Assembly: GCA_945878745.1 (NCBI GenBank)
Contig: CAMDVY010000146.1
Span: 1 to 7,246 of the forward strand
Direction of reading: 5' to 3'
DNA: 7,246 bases
Source of the DNA: Klebsiella pneumoniae
Lineage (GTDB): Bacteria > Pseudomonadota > Gammaproteobacteria > Pseudomonadales > Azotimanducaceae
Positions 1 through 6,444 of this stretch are shown here, in pieces; within the stretch, counting starts at the first letter, position 1; every line of letters begins with the position of its first letter. The notes beneath the pieces are model-generated. The model made no database searches and was not told where the DNA came from. It saw nothing but the letters and a program-made list of their open reading frames with translations. Made by a program: the position numbers and the translations under genes.

Positions 1-165
1 GCTCTCACACCCATGTTCGACTGGTGGACCCAGTATCAGGCGCAGCCCGATCTGCGCCTGGATCTCATTGCCGCTCTGCCGCGCGAACGAAAACCAGCGA
101 GCGGGCGCCGGCGGAGACGCTCGCGCAAAGGGGCTGGAACCAGTGTGACGACCTTAGTGCCATGA
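1..165 (+). CDS. pcnB: Poly(A) polymerase I, C-terminal end (5' truncated by window)
   Basis: Reading frame 1 is open from the first base to a TGA at 163-165 and gives the last 54 residues of a protein. It begins with a tryptophan pair in the context FDWWTQYQ, as in the E. coli PcnB segment KWWGEFQ. It ends in a basic tail with five consecutive arginines (about residues 36-40 of the visible part), like the Arg/Lys-rich C-terminus of PcnB. PcnB adds poly(A) to RNA 3' ends and so marks RNAs for decay by exonucleases such as PNPase. Only the C-terminal region is visible and no catalytic motif lies in the window, so the call rests on the tail pattern and on the pgi-acs context, which follows pcnB in pseudomonads. 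The stop overlaps the next start as ATGA. Confidence 0.72.
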   Translation, partial: ALTPMFDWWTQYQAQPDLRLDLIAALPRERKPASGRRRRRSRKGAGTSVTTLVP

Positions 166-857
166 AGAATCTTGTTGAGCCCCCCATTGTCCGGGGAAGG
201 CGGAACAACGCGCGCCACAACTTCGGCTACATTGCCATCGAAGGTCCGATAGGTGTTGGTAAGACCACCCTTGCCAATATGATCGCAGAAGAGCTTGGCT
301 ATTCCACGTTGTTCGAGCCCGCCGCGGAAAATCCGTTCCTTGATGCTTTTTACCGCGACAGTCGAAGATACGCGCTGCCAACGCAATTGTTCTTCCTGCT
401 GAACCGAGCCCGACAAATGGGTGGGATTGCACAAGATGACCTGCTAGCTCCAAAAATCGTCACAGACTTTCTGATGGAAAAGGACGAACTGTTTGCACGG
501 CTCACCCTTTCTGCGGACGAGTTTGATCTCTATCAACAAATCAGCAAGAAGCTGGATCTCCATGTTCGAACGCCTGATCTGGTCATTTATCTGCAGGCGA
601 ATGTGGACGTTCTACTCACTCGAATTCGGCACCGTGGCGTCAAGAGCGAACAACGCATGGAAACCGAATACCTGGCGTCGCTTGTTGACGCGTACACAGA
701 GTTTTTCCACTTTTATGATCGCAGCCCGCTGCTGGTGGTGAACGCAAATCAGATCGACTTCATCAACAGCAAAGAACATTTCAGGGCTTTGCTTACCCGC
801 ATCGCTGAAATGACGGGCGTCCGTCAATACTTCAATCCAAATCCGGAGTTCTTGTGA
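162..857 (+). CDS. Deoxynucleoside kinase (deoxyadenosine/deoxyguanosine kinase family)
   Basis: This 231-residue protein belongs to the dNK/thymidylate-kinase-like P-loop family, which phosphorylates deoxynucleosides with ATP in the salvage pathway (cytoplasmic). A P-loop GPIGVGKT lies at residues 28-35 after a beta strand YIAIE. FEPAAENPFL (51-60) carries the probable catalytic-base glutamate E52. TDFLMEKDELFA (101-112) corresponds to the family's SDYLF-KD-IFA segment. TPDLVIYLQ (137-145) is the strand before the arginine-rich lid RIRHRGVKSEQRM (154-166), and YDRSPLLVV follows at 185-193. The ATG at 162 is preferred because the frame upstream of it lies over pcnB and no other in-frame start occurs before the P-loop strand. 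It leaves a basic N-terminal extension of about 22 residues and has no clear Shine-Dalgarno, which fits translational coupling through the ATGA overlap. Substrate preference (dA/dG versus others) cannot be read from the sequence. Confidence 0.92.
   Translation: MKNLVEPPIVRGRRNNARHNFGYIAIEGPIGVGKTTLANMIAEELGYSTLFEPAAENPFLDAFYRDSRRYALPTQLFFLLNRARQMGGIAQDDLLAPKIVTDFLMEKDELFARLTLSADEFDLYQQISKKLDLHVRTPDLVIYLQANVDVLLTRIRHRGVKSEQRMETEYLASLVDAYTEFFHFYDRSPLLVVNANQIDFINSKEHFRALLTRIAEMTGVRQYFNPNPEFL
845..848 (+). promoter_or_regulatory. Ribosome binding site of pgi
   Basis: GGAG sits 5 bases before the GTG at 854, inside the last codons of the kinase gene. It supports the GTG as the pgi start, in the GTGA overlap. 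Confidence 0.6.
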
Positions 858-2446
858 GCCTGCCTTTTACGTCCCCCACCGAACTAACTTCGTGGCAAGC
901 GCTGGCACTGGCCGCACGAGACATCAAACCCACAAGCGAACTGCTTGCCGATGATGTGAGAAATCGCGCACTGCGCATCACCACGTGCGGAATCACGGCT
1001 GACTTCAGCAAACAGAGAATCAATCAAAAAGTACTGAAGGAGCTAATCACTCTAGCCGATCAGGCAAGGCTGTCGGACCATAGATCGGCGCTGTTGTCCG
1101 GAGAGATCGTCAACCAATCGGAGCGCAGGCCAGCTCTTCACACAGCATTGCGTGCTCCAAGCGGATTGGGGCTGCCAGGAATCGATCAACTCGTTCAAGA
1201 CACTCTCAACCGAGTCAGATCCTTCGTCGATCGCATTCGACATGGCCAACATACCGGCATCACCGGCAAGAGTATTCGTCACATCATCTTCATCGGAATT
1301 GGCGGATCACATCTTGGTCCTGAACTGGCTGTGCGCGCCGTTGGTGGTGACGATGTGCTGGATATCAGATTCGTCAGCAACATCGACGGGCACGCGCTCA
1401 CGTCCGCTTTGAAAGGGTGTGACCCCGAACGGACTTTCTTCATAACCGCGTCCAAGTCTTTCTTGACCTTGGAAACCCTGGAAAATTCGCGATCCGCTCG
1501 TACCTGGTTCCTCGAACGCACTAATCAGCTTTCGGGAATCCCGAAGCACTTTGCCGCGATTTCTGCCAACGTCAAAGCGGCAAACGAATTTGGCATCTCC
1601 TCGGACAACATATTCCCCATGTGGGATTGGGTTGGCGGGCGTTATTCGCTATGGAGCGCTGTCGGCATGCCCATCGCACTTGCCGCCGGCACTCGCACAT
1701 TTGACGCGCTCCTATCAGGCGCTCGTGCAATGGATGAACATTTCGCTTCAGCACCGCATGCGGCCAATTTGCCAGTGTTGTCTGCTCTTGCCGGCATCTG
1801 GAATACCAACTTCCTAGGTGCAAACAATCACGCGGTATTGGTCTACGACGAGCGACTTGCCCTTTTGCCGATGTACCTGCAACAACTGGAAATGGAGAGC
1901 AACGGCAAGCGCGTGCATCAGGACGGCACTCCGGTAAGCACGCATACGATGCCTATTCTCTGGGGTGGCGTCGGCACATCTGGTCAACATGCCTATCACC
2001 AATTGCTACATCAGGGAACTCGCGCATACAGCGCGGATTTCATCTTTAGTGCAGCTGCTGGATCGGATCTGACCGAGCACCATCGTTGGTTGGAAGCCAA
2101 TGCGCTGGCACAGAGTCAAGCGATGATGCTCGGCGAAAGCGGAGTGTCCAGTGAACGGCAAGTGCCCGGCGAACACCCAACGACGACTCTGATACTTGAT
2201 CGCCTGGATGCCTTCCATCTGGGTGCATTACTCGCTATGCACGAACACAAAGTGTTCTGCCAGGGTGTCATCTGGGGTATCAACTCATTCGATCAGTGGG
2301 GCGTTGAAATTGGCAAACGATTGGCCAACCCCATTTACAAACAGCTGGTTGACGAGGACGCGAGCGGCCAGGATCCATCAACGCGATTCTTGATAAAACA
2401 CTTGCGTGAAAGTTCCACACAAGAAGTCAAAGGGGAGACAAAGTGA
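854..2446 (+). CDS. pgi: Glucose-6-phosphate isomerase
   Basis: Interconverts glucose 6-phosphate and fructose 6-phosphate in glycolysis and gluconeogenesis (cytoplasm). The 530 residues are slightly fewer than the 549 of E. coli and are colinear from the N-terminal TSWQAL segment onward. The first SIS domain carries GIGGSHLGPELA (148-159) and the phosphate-binding SKSFLTLET (200-208). The two family signatures are GGRYSLWSAVGMPIA (261-275) and GINSFDQWGVEIGK (475-488). Catalytic residues are present: E348 in MESNGK (E. coli E355), H379 in GQHA (E. coli H386) and K488 (E. coli K514). The start is GTG, overlapping the kinase stop by four bases, with a GGAG ribosome site. The stop overlaps the acs start in the same way, so expression is probably coupled through the whole operon. 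Confidence 0.98.
   Translation: MSLPFTSPTELTSWQALALAARDIKPTSELLADDVRNRALRITTCGITADFSKQRINQKVLKELITLADQARLSDHRSALLSGEIVNQSERRPALHTALRAPSGLGLPGIDQLVQDTLNRVRSFVDRIRHGQHTGITGKSIRHIIFIGIGGSHLGPELAVRAVGGDDVLDIRFVSNIDGHALTSALKGCDPERTFFITASKSFLTLETLENSRSARTWFLERTNQLSGIPKHFAAISANVKAANEFGISSDNIFPMWDWVGGRYSLWSAVGMPIALAAGTRTFDALLSGARAMDEHFASAPHAANLPVLSALAGIWNTNFLGANNHAVLVYDERLALLPMYLQQLEMESNGKRVHQDGTPVSTHTMPILWGGVGTSGQHAYHQLLHQGTRAYSADFIFSAAAGSDLTEHHRWLEANALAQSQAMMLGESGVSSERQVPGEHPTTTLILDRLDAFHLGALLAMHEHKVFCQGVIWGINSFDQWGVEIGKRLANPIYKQLVDEDASGQDPSTRFLIKHLRESSTQEVKGETK
2431..2437 (+). promoter_or_regulatory. Strong ribosome binding site of acs
   Basis: AGGGGAG lies 5 bases upstream of the GTG at 2443, within the last codons of pgi. 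It fixes the GTG in the GTGA overlap as the acs start, and it suggests acs is initiated efficiently in its own right as well as by coupling. Confidence 0.7.
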
Positions 2447-4383
2447 GCACGGTTTACGCAGTACCTGAGTCAGTACGCCTGCGCAGTCACATCGACGCTG
2501 AGACTTATACTGCGATGTACGCGCAGTCCATAGCGAGTCCCAGCGATTTCTGGGATGAGCAAGCAAGGAAATTTCTCACTTGGGACAAGCCATGGCACAC
2601 AACTCAAACTGCCGACATGCGCAGTGGCAACTTCCGTTGGTTTGATGGTGGTCAGCTCAATGTGAGCTTCAATTGCATCGACAGGCATCTCCCCGCTCGT
2701 TCAAACCAAACCGCAATCATTTGGGAAGGTGATGATCCGTCCGAGTCTCGCGCGATTACCTACGGACAGCTTGCAATAGCTGTAAACAAGTTGGCCAATG
2801 GGCTCAAGGCAAGAGGCGTGAAAAAGGGAGATCGCGTCTGCATCTACATGCCGATGATTCCCGAAGCCGCTTACGCGATGCTGGCGTGCGCACGAATCGG
2901 TGCCATCCATTCGGTGGTGTTTGGCGGCTTCTCCCCCCAGTCTCTTCGTGATCGGATATTGGACTCAGACTGTCAGACCCTGATCACAGCTGATGAAGGT
3001 TTAAGGGGCGGAAAGTCTGTACCCCTCAAGAAAAACGCCGAAGAAGCGCTGGCAGCTTGCCCCAATGTTCACACCGTAGTCGTCGTGCGTCGAACCGGTA
3101 ACACTGTTCCATGGCAAAGCCCTCGCGACGTCTGGTATCACGAGTTGACTGCGAATCGTTCTGATATCTGTCCTGCGGAGCCAATGGACTCCGAACACCC
3201 CCTGTTCATCCTCTACACCTCGGGATCGACTGGCAAACCAAAGGGCGTACAACATTCCTCGGCTGGTTATCTGTTGATGGCGTCGATTACCCATCGATAC
3301 GTATTCGACTACCACGATGGGGACATCTACTGGTGTACCGCAGATGTCGGCTGGATCACGGGTCACTCCTACATCGTCTACGGACCGCTAACAAACGGTG
3401 CGACTACGCTGATGTTCGAAGGAATTCCCACCTGGCCGGACGCCTCTCGCTGCTGGCATGTCATCGACAAGCATGGCGTGAACATTTTTTACACGGCGCC
3501 TACGGCGCTGCGCCAACTCATGTCACAGGGTGATGCGTACGTTACCCAAACAAGCCGCTCAACACTTCGCTTGTTGGGGTCGGTCGGCGAGCCAATAAAC
3601 CCGGAAGCATGGGAGTGGTATCACCGAGTCGTGGGCGAGCGCAGATGTCCAATAGTGGATACCTGGTGGCAGACCGAAACAGGCGGCATCATGATTACTC
3701 CCCTGCCCGGCGCCACGGCACTCAAACCAGGTTCGGCGACCAGGCCCTTCTTCGGTGTCGTGCCCGCACTGGTAGATGCCAATGGCGCGATCATTTCTAC
3801 GCCAGAAGCCTCGGGCAATCTGGTTATCACGTCGTCCTGGCCCGGCCAGATAAGAACGGTCTACGGCGACCATCAGCGTGTCGTCGACACCTATTACAAA
3901 GCTTACCCGGGCTACTACTTCACGGGCGACGGTGCGCGTCGAGATGAAGACGGCTATTACTGGATCACCGGACGTGTTGATGATGTCATCAATGTTTCGG
4001 GTCACCGTATCGGCACCGCAGAGGTTGAGAGTGCGCTGGTGTTGCACGAAGCCGTAGCTGAAGCTGCCGTTGTTGGATGCCCGCATCACATCAAAGGCGA
4101 GGGAATCTACGCATACGTGACCTTGATGGCGGGAACAAATGTCGATCCAGCACGCCTTGAAAGCGAGCTGGTCGACCTGGTTCGACGAGAGATTGGCCCC
4201 TTTGCTAAACCAGACGTCATTCAGTGGGCTCCGGGGCTACCGAAGACGCGGTCGGGCAAAATCATGCGTCGGATCTTGCGAAAAATCGCCGCCAACGAGC
4301 TGGAGAACATGGGCGACATCAGCACTCTTGCTGATCCGACCGTCGTTGAGGATCTGGTTCGTAATCGCAAGATCGGATCATGA
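2443..4383 (+). CDS. acs: Acetyl-CoA synthetase, AMP-forming
   Basis: Converts acetate, ATP and CoA to acetyl-CoA, AMP and PPi, which allows growth on acetate and recovery of excreted acetate. At 646 residues it is colinear with the 652-residue E. coli enzyme. Visible motifs are the P-loop-like TSGSTGKPKG (259-268), CTADVGWITGHSY (298-310), VGEPINPEAWEWY (381-393) and DTWWQTETGG (406-415). W409 matches the acetate-pocket tryptophan W414 of the Salmonella enzyme, which argues for acetate rather than longer acyl groups. The hinge region GDGARRDEDGYYWITGR (495-511) and VSGHRIG (518-524) follow. The C-terminal PKTRSGKIMRR (600-610) contains K606, equivalent to the catalytic lysine K609 that is switched off by acetylation in Salmonella; similar control here is inferred. 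The start is GTG, overlapping pgi, and the stop overlaps the SDR start. Confidence 0.98.
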   Translation: MSTVYAVPESVRLRSHIDAETYTAMYAQSIASPSDFWDEQARKFLTWDKPWHTTQTADMRSGNFRWFDGGQLNVSFNCIDRHLPARSNQTAIIWEGDDPSESRAITYGQLAIAVNKLANGLKARGVKKGDRVCIYMPMIPEAAYAMLACARIGAIHSVVFGGFSPQSLRDRILDSDCQTLITADEGLRGGKSVPLKKNAEEALAACPNVHTVVVVRRTGNTVPWQSPRDVWYHELTANRSDICPAEPMDSEHPLFILYTSGSTGKPKGVQHSSAGYLLMASITHRYVFDYHDGDIYWCTADVGWITGHSYIVYGPLTNGATTLMFEGIPTWPDASRCWHVIDKHGVNIFYTAPTALRQLMSQGDAYVTQTSRSTLRLLGSVGEPINPEAWEWYHRVVGERRCPIVDTWWQTETGGIMITPLPGATALKPGSATRPFFGVVPALVDANGAIISTPEASGNLVITSSWPGQIRTVYGDHQRVVDTYYKAYPGYYFTGDGARRDEDGYYWITGRVDDVINVSGHRIGTAEVESALVLHEAVAEAAVVGCPHHIKGEGIYAYVTLMAGTNVDPARLESELVDLVRREIGPFAKPDVIQWAPGLPKTRSGKIMRRILRKIAANELENMGDISTLADPTVVEDLVRNRKIGS

Positions 4384-5213
4384 AAAGCCTGGTCGGTCAG
4401 GTTGCTGTTGTGACGGGCGGCAGCCGTGGTATCGGTAAAGGCATCGCCGAGGGATTAGGTGAGGCAGGCGCAACGGTTTACATCACCGGTCGAAGCAGCA
4501 CTAGAACTGACCCACGCGCGATCCTCACTGTGGAGGCTACGGCTGCAGCAGTAGATCGGCTGGGTGGTGTAGGTATTCCCTGCGTGGTTGATCATCGGAA
4601 CGATGATGAGGTCGCCGCCCTCTTTAAGCGTGTGCAGTACGAGCATGGCCGACTCGACATCCTGGTCAACAATGCGTATCAGATTCCCGACCCGCCGGTG
4701 CTCAGCGGCGGGTTTTGGGAGCACCCTGTTTCAGTCTGGGATATCCAGTGCGGCGTGGGTTTGCGAGGCTATTACACTGCTTCGGTCTTCGCCGCTCCCA
4801 TGATGGTTTCGGCGGGTCGAGGCTTGATCGTGAATATTTCCTCCCGCGGCGGCCGCGAATACGTGTTCAGCACGTCTTATGGCGTGGGTAAAGCCGGCGT
4901 CGACCGGATGGCGAGGGATATGGCGCATGAACTCAAAGCCCATGGTGTTGCCGCGCTATCGTTATCCCCTTCCAAAGTGAAAACAGAGTTCATCCTCGAC
5001 ATGGTTGCGAAAGGTAAAATGCAACTGGATCCGAAGACTTCGCAATCCGTGCGTTTGTCAGGACGCTGTATCGCAGCTTTGGCTGCCGATCAGGAAATCA
5101 TGCGAAAGTCGGGTGCCATACTCACTGTTTCAGAGGTCGCAAACGAGTACGGCGTAGTCGATCCTGGCCACGAAAACACCGTGAATTCAAGCCAAACATC
5201 ACTGGACCCTTGA
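4380..5213 (+). CDS. Short-chain dehydrogenase/reductase, DHRS1-like
   Basis: A 277-residue classical SDR with a Rossmann fold. The cofactor motif TGGSRGIG is at residues 12-19 and D71 follows the fourth-strand region. NNAY (97-100) replaces the usual NNAG. The catalytic triad region has S154 in NISS, with Y167 and K171 in SYGVGK. Segments such as GATVYITGR (30-38), GLRGYYTASV (127-136) and VPYGVGK-like SYGVGK resemble human DHRS1 strongly. DHRS1 also has a NNAY motif and a FWE-P-S-WD stretch (here 112-121). The C-terminal extension of DHRS1 beyond the fold is absent. Cofactor and substrate cannot be read off; Arg38 at the end of the second strand (TGRS) would favour NADPH, by inference. It is coupled to acs through an ATGA overlap, and only a weak ribosome site is visible. 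It is the last gene of the operon. Confidence 0.9.
   Translation: MKSLVGQVAVVTGGSRGIGKGIAEGLGEAGATVYITGRSSTRTDPRAILTVEATAAAVDRLGGVGIPCVVDHRNDDEVAALFKRVQYEHGRLDILVNNAYQIPDPPVLSGGFWEHPVSVWDIQCGVGLRGYYTASVFAAPMMVSAGRGLIVNISSRGGREYVFSTSYGVGKAGVDRMARDMAHELKAHGVAALSLSPSKVKTEFILDMVAKGKMQLDPKTSQSVRLSGRCIAALAADQEIMRKSGAILTVSEVANEYGVVDPGHENTVNSSQTSLDP
4690..4713 (+). other. Intragenic GC-rich hairpin followed by TTTT
   Basis: CCCGCCG (4691-4697) and CGGCGGG (4706-4712) are perfect inverted arms around an 8-base loop, extended by an A-T pair (4690/4713). Four Ts follow at 4713-4716. The structure lies within the SDR codons for about residues 104-112. It resembles a short intrinsic terminator but the T run is weak, so it may be only a consequence of coding sequence. 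Confidence 0.35.
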
Positions 5214-5230
5214 CCACGTTCGGATATGAT
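5203..5230 (+). promoter_or_regulatory. Candidate sigma-70 promoter for dksA
   Basis: TATGAT at 5225-5230 matches five of six bases of the -10 consensus. It is preceded at a 16-base spacing by TGGACC (5203-5208), which matches four of six bases of the -35. The start of transcription would fall near 5237, leaving a leader of about 29 bases before the dksA ATG. The element overlaps the end of the SDR gene. The bases after the -10 (5231-5239, ACGCGCCGC) are GC-rich, as at promoters inhibited by ppGpp and DksA. Read-through from the operon is also possible. Confidence 0.35.
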
Positions 5231-5252
5231 ACGCGCCGCTCTTCGAACCAGC

Positions 5253-5259
5253 GGGAAGG
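5253..5259 (+). promoter_or_regulatory. Ribosome binding site of dksA
   Basis: GGGAAGG ends 6 bases before the ATG at 5266. This is the best-placed ribosome site for the long form of the protein and supports the extended N-terminal tail as translated. Confidence 0.7.
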
Positions 5260-5265
5260 CTTGCG

Positions 5266-5865
5266 ATGGCTGCAAAGAAGAAACAAACAAGCACCACAGC
5301 TTTGAAATCCAAGAAGACAGCGACGACCGTCAGCGTAAAAAAGGTTGCCGCCAAGCCCGATCCTGCGCCCAAAAGCGAAAAAATCACCAAGGCTACTGGC
5401 ACGGCTGCGAAGACCAGCGCGACAACCAAGAAAGCACCGGTCAAACCGACTGCCGCTAAACCCAAGGAAAAGAAACAGCCGCCGAAAATCGCGCCCGCAG
5501 CGCGACAGTCGGTACAGGTCGATACCAAATTGCCAACCGAAAAGAGTAAATCAGAAACGAAGAAGCCGGCTGCCTCAAAAAGTCTTGCGGCTCCGATAGC
5601 TGACAAAGCTATCAAGGAACAAGCACCAGTAGCCGACGCAACTTCGAAGAACACCAAGAAAAAAACTGCTTCAGAAGCATCAACGACAGTGCAAGCAACA
5701 GCGGTTGCAAAGGAAACTGTGGTGAAGGGAACAGCGACAAAGGTAACTGGAACGACATCTTCCAAAAGCAAAGTGAAGCAGGATGCCTCGACTAAGAATT
5801 CCAAAACGGAAACCAAACCAATCGTGTCAAAGAGTACCGCGCGTCTGGTCGCGCCTTCAGATCTC
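5266..5865 (+). other. Lys/Ala/Thr-rich low-complexity coding segment (DksA tail, residues 1-200)
   Basis: My hand count for residues 1-200 gives 43 Lys, 35 Ala, 31 Thr, only 2 Arg (R80, R193) and 14 acidic residues, for a net charge near +31. There is no Phe, Tyr, Trp, His or Cys. The composition is that of histone H1-like and AlgP-like tails and predicts a disordered, nucleic-acid-binding segment. No exact long repeat is seen; short KK, KKTA-type and TK steps recur irregularly. Confidence 0.85.
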
Positions 5866-6318
5866 AGCCCCAATCTATTCAGCGGCCCCATCCATGGAAT
5901 CCCGCCCTATCAGCCTAAGCCCGGCGAAGAGTACATGAGCGATGCTCAGGTGGAGCATTTCCGCCAAATTCTCACGAATTGGAAGCGTGAGTTGATGGAG
6001 GAAGTTGACCGTACCATCCATCATCTGCGTGACGAAGCAACGAATTTCCCTGATCCCAATGATCGCGCGACCCAGGAATCAGAGTTCGGTCTCGAGCTCA
6101 GAGCACGTGATCGCGAAAGAAAGCTACTCAAGAAGATTGATGCCGCGCTTGCTCGGCTGGACGATGGCTCCTACGGTTACTGCGAAGAAACCGGGGAAGA
6201 CATTGGGCTTCGTCGACTTGAAGCGCGTCCAATCGCAACGCTTTGCCTGGAAGCGCAGGAAAGGCACGAACTCGTGGAGCGTCACTACGGAGAACGAGAG
6301 GATAGGTTCCGTCCGTAG
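5266..6318 (+). CDS. dksA: DksA-family RNA polymerase regulator with long basic N-terminal tail
   Basis: DksA enters the RNA polymerase secondary channel and, with ppGpp, represses rRNA promoters and activates biosynthetic ones. The 350-residue product is more than twice the usual 151. Residues 1 to about 200 are low-complexity Lys/Ala/Thr/Ser. From about 205 the protein follows E. coli DksA closely: PYQPKPGEEYM (214-224), then the coiled-coil helices, with the tip motif DPNDRA (263-268) keeping both aspartates and the alanine of the DxxDxA motif. RDRERKLLKKI (281-291) and RRLEARP (316-322) follow. The zinc site is C306-x2-T309-x17-C327-x2-A330, so two of four cysteines are lost. This resembles the zinc-independent DksA2 of Pseudomonas aeruginosa and the single-cysteine alphaproteobacterial forms (family knowledge). 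A good ribosome site supports the ATG at 5266. A GTG at 5824 (residue 187) could in principle start a short form, but it has only a weak site. Confidence 0.93.
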   Translation: MAAKKKQTSTTALKSKKTATTVSVKKVAAKPDPAPKSEKITKATGTAAKTSATTKKAPVKPTAAKPKEKKQPPKIAPAARQSVQVDTKLPTEKSKSETKKPAASKSLAAPIADKAIKEQAPVADATSKNTKKKTASEASTTVQATAVAKETVVKGTATKVTGTTSSKSKVKQDASTKNSKTETKPIVSKSTARLVAPSDLSPNLFSGPIHGIPPYQPKPGEEYMSDAQVEHFRQILTNWKRELMEEVDRTIHHLRDEATNFPDPNDRATQESEFGLELRARDRERKLLKKIDAALARLDDGSYGYCEETGEDIGLRRLEARPIATLCLEAQERHELVERHYGEREDRFRP

Positions 6319-6402
6319 AATCTTGGACCGCAGTCGATGAGGCGACGGGGTCGGAAGTAGTTCTAACGAGATCGTCGGACGACCTCGCCAAACCCGCACC
6401 TA

Positions 6403-6425
6403 CGGGGTTGCTTCTCGCAACCCCG
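6403..6425. terminator. Hairpin between convergent dksA and pnp
   Basis: CGGGGTTGC (6403-6411) and GCAACCCCG (6417-6425) form a perfect 9-bp stem with a 5-base TTCTC loop. It lies in the 126-base gap between the dksA stop (6318) and the pnp stop (6445), where a bidirectional terminator is expected. No T run follows on either strand, so it may act as a weak or factor-assisted terminator, or as a 3'-end-protecting stem. The same gap also has weaker complementary segments (GGCGA at 6341-6345 with TCGCC at 6385-6389, and GGTC at 6349-6352 with GACC at 6381-6384). I see no gene in the gap. Confidence 0.55.
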
Positions 6426-6444
6426 CTATCCGGATACGAATCAG

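Noticed and set aside
24..161. N-terminal extension of the kinase frame back to an ATG at 24
   Set aside because: It lies wholly over the pcnB tail in another frame, has no family similarity, and the ATG at 162 forms an ATGA overlap as at the other operon junctions.
1961..1990. Pgi has WGGVG where E. coli has WGEPG, which looks like loss of a catalytic glutamate
   Set aside because: Counting from the known E. coli spacing (E355 to H386, 31 residues), the catalytic glutamate is the one in MESNGK and the histidine is in GQHA. Both are present (E348, H379, also 31 apart), so the active site is intact.
3559..4089. 176-residue open frame on the minus strand inside acs
   Set aside because: It is antisense to a fully conserved stretch of acs, with no domain or ribosome site; taken as a chance open frame.
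5210..5215. TTGACC as the -35 box of the dksA promoter
   Set aside because: Only 9 bases separate it from the TATGAT at 5225, far from the needed 16-18, and no -10 lies at the right distance downstream.
5199..5891. 230-residue open frame on the minus strand opposite the dksA tail
   Set aside because: Its hydrophobic Val/Phe/Leu/Ala composition is what the complement of Lys/Ala/Thr codons gives. It ends in the SDR gene and has no recognisable domain.
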